DNA of 64,000 bases from CAWFKS01 sp963816435 (GTDB lineage: Bacteria > Pseudomonadota > Alphaproteobacteria > Rhizobiales > Rhizobiaceae), in assembly GCA_963816435.1 (NCBI GenBank), contig CAWFKS010000005.1:62001-126000 (forward strand), read 5' to 3'. Position 1 is the first letter of the stretch. The number at the start of each line of letters is the position of its first letter. The translations under genes and the position numbers were made by a program. This document shows, in pieces, positions 57,881 to 64,000 of the stretch. The notes under the pieces were generated by a model. That model did not search any database. It was not told the DNA's origin and saw only the letters and a program-made list of their open reading frames with translations.

Positions 57881-59224
57881 TTATTTGTCACCCGCGAGGT
57901 ATTTTTCCAGCCAGTGGATGTCGTAGTCGCCGTTGGCGATGTCGGAATTGCCGACCAGATCGCGGAACAGCGGAAGCGTGGTGTTGATGCCGTCCACGAC
58001 GAACTCGTCCAGCGCGCGCCGCAGCCGCATCATGCATTCCACACGGTTGCGTCCGTGCACGATCAGCTTGCCGATCAGGCTGTCGTAGTAGGGGGGGATG
58101 CGATAGCCGGAATAAACGGCCGAATCGACACGCACACCGAGGCCACCCGGCGTGTGGAAGGTGGTCACGGTTCCGGGCGAGGGGGTGAAGGTGCGCGCAT
58201 CTTCCGCGTTGACGCGGCATTCGATGGCGTGGCCGTTGAAGCGCACATCCTCCTGGCGCACCGACAAGCCGGCCCCGGACGCGACCCTGATCTGCTCGTG
58301 CACCAGATCGATGCCGGTGATCGCCTCCGTCACGGGATGCTCCACCTGCAGGCGCGTGTTCATCTCGATGAAATAGAACTCGCCATTCTCGTAGAGAAAC
58401 TCGATGGTGCCCGCGCCGGCATAGCCGAGACTGGCGATGGCATCGGCACAGATGCCGCCGATCCGGTAGCGCGCCTCGCTGTTGAGGGCAGGGGAATTGG
58501 CTTCCTCCCAGACTTTCTGGTGGCGCCGCTGAAGGGAACAGTCGCGTTCGCCGAGGTGGATGCCGCCTCCGGCGCCATCGCCCATCACCTGAACCTCGAT
58601 GTGGCGCGGCTTCTCCAGATATTTTTCGATGTAGACGGCCTCGTCGCCGAAAGCCGCACCCGCTTCCGAGCGGGCGGTGGCGAGCGCCATTTCGAGATCT
58701 TCCTCGGACTTGGCGACCTTCATGCCGCGGCCGCCGCCGCCGGCTGCAGCCTTGATGATCACCGGGTAGCCGATGTCGGCGGCAACGCGCATCGCCTCCC
58801 TGGGATCGGTGATCGCGCCTTCGGAGCCGGGCACGACTGGAATGCCGAGACGCTTGGCCGTGCGCTTGGCCTCGATCTTGTCGCCCATGATCCGGATATG
58901 CTCGGCCGAAGGGCCGATGAAGGTGATGTTGTGGGCGGCGAGGATCTCGGCGAACTTGGCGTTCTCCGACAGGAAGCCGTAGCCGGGATGGATGGCGTCG
59001 GCGCCGGTGATTTCGCAGGCGGCGACGATCTGGTGAATGTTGAGGTAGCTGTCGCGTGACGGCGGCGGGCCGATGCAGACGCTTTCGTCGGCCAGACGCA
59101 CATGCATGGCGTTGGCGTCGGCCGTTGAATGCACGGCGACCGTCTGGATGCCCAGCTCCTTCGCCGCGCGCAGAACTCTCAGCGCGATCTCGCCGCGATT
59201 GGCTATGAGGATTTTCTGGAACAT
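57881..59224 (-). CDS. accC: Acetyl-CoA carboxylase, biotin carboxylase subunit
   Basis: 447 aa. It carboxylates biotin on AccB using ATP and bicarbonate, the first step of fatty-acid synthesis. Seen: FQKILIANRGEIALRVLRA, the glycine-rich ATP lid AAAGGGGRGMKV, and the catalytic regions FIEMNTRLQVEHPVTE. It lies 7 bases after accB. Confidence 0.97.
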   Translation of the reverse strand: MFQKILIANRGEIALRVLRAAKELGIQTVAVHSTADANAMHVRLADESVCIGPPPSRDSYLNIHQIVAACEITGADAIHPGYGFLSENAKFAEILAAHNITFIGPSAEHIRIMGDKIEAKRTAKRLGIPVVPGSEGAITDPREAMRVAADIGYPVIIKAAAGGGGRGMKVAKSEEDLEMALATARSEAGAAFGDEAVYIEKYLEKPRHIEVQVMGDGAGGGIHLGERDCSLQRRHQKVWEEANSPALNSEARYRIGGICADAIASLGYAGAGTIEFLYENGEFYFIEMNTRLQVEHPVTEAITGIDLVHEQIRVASGAGLSVRQEDVRFNGHAIECRVNAEDARTFTPSPGTVTTFHTPGGLGVRVDSAVYSGYRIPPYYDSLIGKLIVHGRNRVECMMRLRRALDEFVVDGINTTLPLFRDLVGNSDIANGDYDIHWLEKYLAGDK

Positions 59225-59231
59225 GAGCCCG

Positions 59232-59702
59232 CTACTCGATGATCACGAGCGGTTCGCCGTATTCCACCGGCTGAGTGTCCTCGAACAGGATCTCGATCAC
59301 CGTGCCACTGCGCGGCGAGGGTATCTGGTTCATCGTCTTCATCGCCTCGATGATCAGCAGCGTCTGGCCCTCGCGCACCTTGTCGCCCACCTCGATGAAG
59401 GACTTGGCGCCCGGCGCCGGCGAGCGGTAGGCCGTGCCCACCATCGGCGCGGGGACGGCGTTCTTGGCCCGATCTGCCGCACTGGGCTGCGCGGCCTGCT
59501 GGCTCTGCTCGGCGGTCGCGACCTGCTGCTGTGGCTGGGGAGGCGGCGGCAGCGCGCTGGCGTGCACCTGCTGGGCCTGGCGCGAGACGCGGACGCGCAT
59601 GTCGCCCTGCTCGACCTCGATCTCGGTGAGGTTGGTCTCGTCGAGGATACCTGCGAGATCGCGGATAAGCTGCTGATCCACACCGGATTTCCTTGTCGTC
59701 AT
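59232..59702 (-). CDS. accB: Acetyl-CoA carboxylase, biotin carboxyl carrier protein
   Basis: 156 aa. An N-terminal helical region (QQLIRDLAGILDETNLTEIE) is followed by a Pro/Gln/Ala-rich linker (about 44-78) and a biotinyl domain with biotin-accepting Lys122 in EAMKTM. ATG 59702 sits 32 bases after aroQ and accC follows by 7 bases. Confidence 0.96.
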   Translation of the reverse strand: MTTRKSGVDQQLIRDLAGILDETNLTEIEVEQGDMRVRVSRQAQQVHASALPPPPQPQQQVATAEQSQQAAQPSAADRAKNAVPAPMVGTAYRSPAPGAKSFIEVGDKVREGQTLLIIEAMKTMNQIPSPRSGTVIEILFEDTQPVEYGEPLVIIE

Positions 59703-59734
59703 TGGACTTGCGCCTCTTTTTGTTTGTCTGGCGG

Positions 59735-60172
59735 TCAAAGCCGGGCCGCGAGCGCCTGCAGCGCCAGCGTGTATCCAACCGGACCGAAGCCGCAGATCAT
59801 GCCGATTGCGGCCGGCGCGATCAAGGACACGTGCCGGAACGCCTCGCGGGCATGTATGTTCGAAAGATGTACCTCGGCCACCGGCAACGGTGCCACGGCG
59901 CGAATGGCGTCGTGGAGCGCGATCGACGTATGGCCGTATGCGCCGGGATTGATGACGATGCCCGCCGCGTTCTCGCCCGCCTCGTGAATCCAGTCGACCA
60001 GCACGCCCTCGTGGTTGGTCTGGCGGAAATCGACGTCGAGGCCAAGGTCGGCGCCGGCGTCGCGGCAATCCTCGGCGATCTCGTCCAGCGTCTTGCCCCC
60101 ATAGATGCCCGGCTCGCGCTTGCCGAGCGCGTTGAGGTTGGGGCCGTTCAGAACGTAGACGGTGGTGGCCAT
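59735..60172 (-). CDS. aroQ: 3-dehydroquinate dehydratase, type II
   Basis: 145 aa, dodecameric enzyme of the shikimate pathway. Catalytic residues are visible: Arg19 and Tyr24 in GKREPGIYG, with LNGPNLNALG at the start and EVHLSNIHAREAFRHVS containing the substrate-binding His. First gene of the aroQ-accB-accC-aat series. Confidence 0.96.
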   Translation of the reverse strand: MATTVYVLNGPNLNALGKREPGIYGGKTLDEIAEDCRDAGADLGLDVDFRQTNHEGVLVDWIHEAGENAAGIVINPGAYGHTSIALHDAIRAVAPLPVAEVHLSNIHAREAFRHVSLIAPAAIGMICGFGPVGYTLALQALAARL

Positions 60173-60315
60173 GCGATTCTTCCCGTGCGCGGCGGTTCGT
60201 GCCGCACCGGCATCTCTATAGTCGGCATAGGCGGTCGCGCAAAGGGTTCAAGCGACTTCTGCGCTACTCCACAGATCGGTGTGCGCCCCTGCCGACGGTC
60301 CGAATCGCGTTTCGA

Positions 60316-61110
60316 TCAGTTGCGCGCTTCCTGGACCTTCTCGGCCAGGAGGTCGCGCCCGAGCGCTCCGAACACGACCTGGTCGCCGACGACGTAGGAG
60401 GGCGTGCCGGTGATCGCCAGCCGCTGCGCAAGGTCGTAGGTGTTGTTGACCGTCTTCTTGATAGAAGCGTCCTGCATTTCCTTGCGCAGCGCCGTTTCAT
60501 CGGCGCCGAGCGAAAGTGCGACCTTGATCGCCGCTTCCTCGTTGGCGCGGCCCGGCGAACCGAGAAGCTGCGTGTGGAATTCGCGGTATTTCTCGGGCAT
60601 CAGTTTCTTGAACGCCATCGACACGACTGACGCCTTTTGCGAATCGGGGCCGAGGATGGGGAACTCCTTGAGCACGAAACGCAGGTCGGGATCGTCGTCG
60701 ACCAGCGCCTGCATGTCGCTCAGCGCCTGCCGGCAGTAATGGCAGTTGTAGTCGAAGAACTCCACGATGGTCGTTTTGCCGTCGGGATTGCCGATGACGC
60801 CGTCCGCGGCGGAATTGTAGATCTCGTCGGCCGCATCGCGGATCGTGTCGGTCTGCGCGAGCTGCTGCTTCTCGCGCTGCCTGGTCTCAAGGGCCGTCTG
60901 CACCTCGACCATGATTTCCGGATTGTTCAGCAGATAGTTTCGCACGATCTGCTCGATCGCCGCCTGGTCGGGGGCAGGGGCCGAAGCGACGGGCTGCGGC
61001 ATGGCCGCTGCGTGTGCGGGAATATCCCGGTTGCCGGCGAGAAAACCGACGCCCAGCATGACGAAGGAAACCGCGATGCCTGCGGCGCCGACGATGATGG
61101 CATGTTTCAT
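60316..61110 (-). CDS. DsbA family thiol:disulfide oxidoreductase, periplasmic
   Basis: 264 aa. An N-terminal hydrophobic anchor or signal (IIVGAAGIAVSFVMLGVGFL) and a linker with helices (about 48-100) are followed by a thioredoxin/DsbA fold. The active site is C123-HY-C126 and the cis-Pro loop is ITGTPSYVVGD. It resembles the Com1/DsbD-like 27-kDa outer-membrane protein group of DsbA homologues and probably oxidises or isomerises exported proteins. It is upstream of aroQ and downstream of the M48 protease gene. Confidence 0.9.
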   Translation of the reverse strand: MKHAIIVGAAGIAVSFVMLGVGFLAGNRDIPAHAAAMPQPVASAPAPDQAAIEQIVRNYLLNNPEIMVEVQTALETRQREKQQLAQTDTIRDAADEIYNSAADGVIGNPDGKTTIVEFFDYNCHYCRQALSDMQALVDDDPDLRFVLKEFPILGPDSQKASVVSMAFKKLMPEKYREFHTQLLGSPGRANEEAAIKVALSLGADETALRKEMQDASIKKTVNNTYDLAQRLAITGTPSYVVGDQVVFGALGRDLLAEKVQEARN

Positions 61111-61209
61111 GGCGTGATCATTTCCTCTCTGCGGCGCGCAGATCCCGCGCCCCCTGTCCCAACTAAACTGTCTCGGCCGGTATGGTGAAGAATCGGTTCA
61201 CCGACCGCC

Positions 61210-62610
61210 TCACTTGCCCTTCGGCCGTGCATTGATGATGTCCTGCGCCCTGAGCCATGCGGGGGAGCCCTTCTTCAGCTTCAATTGCGCACGGGCGGCG
61301 AATATCCTGGCTTCCTTGTAGTTCCCGGACTGGTAGTGCCCTTCCGCGGTGGCGAGTTCCGCATCGCCGACCTCGCCGGTGCGCCCGTAGGCCTGGGCGA
61401 GGTAGCGGTAGCCGGCGATGTATTCCGGATCGCGCTCGAGCCCGATCCGCAGCTCGCTGAGCGCAGGCTCGAGGTCGCCGGGACGGCCGGTGGCGAGCAG
61501 CGCCTGGCCGTGACCGACGCGCAACAGGCCGCTCTTGTCGGGATCGAGGCGCACCGCCTTCGCGTATGCCTTGGCGGCATCCTCGGCACGGTTGGCCTTG
61601 ATGAGGATGTCGCCACGCACCTCCTGGAAATACGGATCGCTCGGCCGTTCGCGAATCAGCGCGTCGATCTTCTTCAGCGCATCTCGCGGGTTGCCGTAGA
61701 GATAGGTGAGGATGGCATCGCCGTAGCGCGCCGGCAGGCCACGCGGATTGTCGCGGAACATGCGCGCTACCGCTCCCTGTCCCTGCGTATACGCGGCGAT
61801 CTTGGCGCGCATCATATCGTGGCGAAGCTGCAGGTCGGGCGGGTCCTTGCGGTCGAAATACGGGCTCTGGTGCGCCAGCGTCTCGATGTTGGCGATGCGG
61901 TCGCGCGGCATCGGGTGGCTGACGGTGTAGGGATCGACGTTGACGCCGGACAATGCCATTGCCGACTGGAAGCGCTCGAACGTCTTCAGCATTCCGCGCG
62001 CCGACTGGCCGGTCTTGTTGAGATAGGTGATCGCCGAGCGGTCGGCGGTCGCTTCCTCGCCGCGCTGGTAGCTGAGCAGGCCGCGCCGCGCGGCTTCGCT
62101 GCCGCCGATCGCCAGCCCCGCGCCGGCCTGGGCCAGGCCCGACGTGTTCGTCGTCGCGCCAACCGCGCCAATTCCGAGCCCGATGATCGCGCCGACAATC
62201 GCCATCGTCTGTGCACGCGCCAGCTGGTCGCGCAGGCGCTGCTCGTGCCCGCCGGCGAGATGCCCGGCTTCGTGCGCGATGACGCCGATCACCTCGTTGG
62301 GCGTATCGGCGAGCATCAGCGCGCCGGTGTTGATGAACAGGCGCCGGCCGGCCACGAACGCGTTGAAGCTGTTATCGTTGACGAGCACGATCTGGATGCC
62401 GGAACTGGCAAGTCCCGCGGCCTTGAAGATCGGCTTGGCATAGTCGCGGACAAGCGCCTCGATCTCGGCATCCCGCACAACGGCGACCTGCGAACGCGAC
62501 TGCGCCGCCACGGGCTGCACGGCGACGTTGATCGTCGCGAGCAGGGCTGCGCCGAGCGCGAGGAGGCGGCCCGCTCGCCATGCGAATCCGGCTGGTGCGA
62601 TGGCGTTCAT
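61210..62610 (-). CDS. M48 family metalloprotease with TPR repeats (BepA-like)
   Basis: 466 aa. The signal peptide (WRAGRLLALGAALLATINVAV) is followed by a zinc peptidase domain with HEAGH (113-117), the third ligand likely the Glu in RGEEATADRSAI, and a helical hairpin rich in Gly/Ala (AIVGAIIGLGIGAVGA). C-terminal tetratricopeptide repeats run from about 290 to 460 (YAKAVRLDPDKSGLLRVG). Domain order matches E. coli BepA, a periplasmic protease/chaperone controlling outer-membrane protein assembly. Start ATG 62610. Confidence 0.93.
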   Translation of the reverse strand: MNAIAPAGFAWRAGRLLALGAALLATINVAVQPVAAQSRSQVAVVRDAEIEALVRDYAKPIFKAAGLASSGIQIVLVNDNSFNAFVAGRRLFINTGALMLADTPNEVIGVIAHEAGHLAGGHEQRLRDQLARAQTMAIVGAIIGLGIGAVGATTNTSGLAQAGAGLAIGGSEAARRGLLSYQRGEEATADRSAITYLNKTGQSARGMLKTFERFQSAMALSGVNVDPYTVSHPMPRDRIANIETLAHQSPYFDRKDPPDLQLRHDMMRAKIAAYTQGQGAVARMFRDNPRGLPARYGDAILTYLYGNPRDALKKIDALIRERPSDPYFQEVRGDILIKANRAEDAAKAYAKAVRLDPDKSGLLRVGHGQALLATGRPGDLEPALSELRIGLERDPEYIAGYRYLAQAYGRTGEVGDAELATAEGHYQSGNYKEARIFAARAQLKLKKGSPAWLRAQDIINARPKGK

Positions 62611-62743
62611 GATGGATTTCGTCCTATCGGAGCGCCTTGGCCTTGGAAAGACGGGTGATGCTTGGTCATCAACTTGTGATCGCCATACCAATCGGGCAAT
62701 TGTGCGGCGCAAGCGGTTCGCGAACCCGGTGCGAAAGGCAGGC

Positions 62744-63893
62744 ATGACGATATCGATTTCCCGGCGCGGTGCGGCCGAGCCGTTCCACGCCATGGACGTT
62801 CTGGCGGAAGCCAATCGGCTTGCCGCCTCCGGCGCCGACGTCATCTCGCTGGCAGTCGGTCAGCCCTCCGACCCGGCGCCGGCGGTGGTCCGCGACGCCG
62901 CCCGTGCCGCGCTCGTGGAGGGCCGCATCGGCTACACCGACGCGCTCGGCATTCCCGAGTTGCGGCAGGCGGTCGCGAAGCACTACTCCGACCATTACGG
63001 CGTCGAGGTGCCCGCGTCCCGGGTCGTCGCAACCACAGGCTCCTCGGCGGCATTCAATCTCGCCTTCATCACCATGTTCGACGCCGGCGACCGGGTTGCG
63101 ATCACCGTGCCCGGGTATCCGGCCTATCGCAACATATTGAAGGCGCTGGACATCGAGGTGGTCGAGATTCCCCTTCGCGAAACCGGCTACCTGACGGCCG
63201 CGGAGCTGCGCGAGGCCCATCGGCGCACACCGCTCAAGGGTCTGCTGTTCGCCAGTCCCGCCAATCCGACCGGCGCCGTGATTCCGCAGGCCGAACTGAA
63301 GCGCCTGCTCGATACCGCCGCCGAACTCGGGATCACCGCAATCTCGGACGAGATCTATCACCGCCTGACCTACGGCGCGCCGGACGTCACCGCCCTGGCG
63401 ACTGTCGGACGACGTCACCGTCATCAACTCGTTTTCCAAATACTATTGCATGACCGGTTGGCGGATCGGCTGGATGGTCCTGCCCGCGCCGCTCGTGCGG
63501 CCGATCGAATGCGTTTCGCAGAGCCTCTACATCTCGCCGCCGGCGCTCTCGCAGATCGCCGCCGCCAGGGCGTTCGAGGCAACAGTGGAACTCGACGCCG
63601 TCAAGGAGCGCTATCGGGCAAGCAGAAAGGTGCTGATGGAGCGCCTGCCGCGCCTCGGCTTCGACCTCGCCGCGCCGATGGACGGCGCATTCTACGCCTA
63701 CTGCGACGTGTCGAAGCATACCAACGACAGCATGGATTTCGCCCGCCGCATGCTGGCCGAAGCGCACGTGGCGACTACGCCCGGCATAGACTTCGATACT
63801 GCCGAGGGGCACCGCTACCTGCGGCTTTCCTATGCCGGCGGACCCGAACAGATCGCCGCGGCGTTGGACCGCATCGAGACATGGCTCACGTGA
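62744..63893 (+). CDS. Class I/II aminotransferase (AspC-like), one probable frameshift error
   Basis: 382 aa when corrected. The first frame gives VISLAVGQPSDPAPAVV, YTDALGIPELRQAVAKHY, ASPANPTGAV and SDEIYHRLTYG. An extra A at about 63401 shifts the frame just before the PLP lysine. The other frame carries on with DDVTVINSFSKYYCMTGWRI, containing the Schiff-base Lys, to the stop at 63893. Substrate unknown. It is divergent from the M48 protease gene. Confidence 0.88.
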
Positions 63894-63912
63894 GCCGGAG
63901 ATGGAGGAAACG

Positions 63913-64000
63913 ATGCCAGACGCAGTCGACGACAGGATCGCGGTTTCGAGCTGGTCGTTTCACCGGCTGCTCGGCGTCACCTATCCGCACGACCTGACGA
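63913..64000 (+). CDS. Sugar phosphate isomerase/epimerase-like TIM barrel protein (partial, runs off right edge)
   Basis: Only the first 29 codons are present: ATG 63913 after GGAGG at 63902-63906, reading AVSSWSFHRLLGVTYP, the opening strand typical of AP-endonuclease-2/xylose-isomerase-like TIM barrels. It is 19 bases after the aminotransferase, so probably co-transcribed. The specific family needs the rest of the gene. Confidence 0.6.
   Translation, partial: MPDAVDDRIAVSSWSFHRLLGVTYPHDLT

Overview
The window is a gene-dense, high-GC chromosomal segment from an alphaproteobacterium, most likely Hyphomicrobiales near Mesorhizobium/Phyllobacteriaceae. Support for this comes from a PopZ homologue beside valS, an NDUFA12-like complex I subunit beside a DUF2155 protein, a BA14K-family exported protein, the aroQ-accB-accC order, an AldR/ald divergent pair and a CIRCE element before groESL. 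I see no insertion sequence, prophage, CRISPR array, rRNA operon or integrase. No gene-free gap exceeds about 300 bases.

Layout. 1-3180: tripartite MacAB-type efflux genes on the minus strand, with the permease running off the left edge. 3.3-10.8 kb: PhzF protein, tRNA-Lys, groES-groEL under CIRCE, a mannitol/fructuronate dehydrogenase coupled to a small membrane protein, selO, a small HTH protein and a small exported Cys-rich protein. 10.8-14.0 kb: a 1068-residue fatty-acyl-AMP ligase / carrier protein / thioester reductase. 14.2-21.0 kb: a methylated-amine catabolic cluster (two dimethylglycine/sarcosine-dehydrogenase-like flavoenzymes around an aminotransferase) led by an XRE-cupin regulator. 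That regulator is divergent from a nitroreductase across a palindrome-rich spacer. 22-28 kb: cysteine synthase, a lipoprotein hydrolase, AlaX-type tRNA editing protein, SseA, GNAT, an OmpA-domain protein and DUF1203. 28-37.5 kb: ald/aldR, a 2-oxoglutarate-Fe(II) oxygenase, an MFS carrier, type II NADH dehydrogenase, an MscS channel, and a CpdB nucleotidase behind a probable PHO box. 37.5-44 kb: photolyase, BA14K protein, a Pat-like acyl-CoA synthetase/acetyltransferase, a universal stress protein, tRNA-Asn and tRNA-Cys. 44.4-51.2 kb: PIMT-like methyltransferase, TolC, PopZ and ValS. 51.5-53.6 kb: valine catabolism (isobutyryl-CoA dehydrogenase and 3-hydroxyisobutyrate dehydrogenase). 53.7-64 kb: small exported and enzyme genes, Aat, accC-accB-aroQ, a DsbA-like oxidoreductase, an M48-TPR protease, an aminotransferase and the start of a sugar-isomerase-like gene.

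The most important caution is that at least nine genes, including essential groEL and valS, are broken by single-base insertions or deletions that usually lie in short homopolymers. I count about twenty in 64 kb, with about seven packed into 25.69-26.16 kb. Correcting one base at each place restores family-typical protein sequence, so I treat them as probable sequencing errors and give full-length gene spans. The most biologically interesting items are the FAAL-ACP-reductase, the nested palindromes at 21.0-21.1 kb, the paired dimethylglycine-dehydrogenase-like genes and the PHO box upstream of cpdB.
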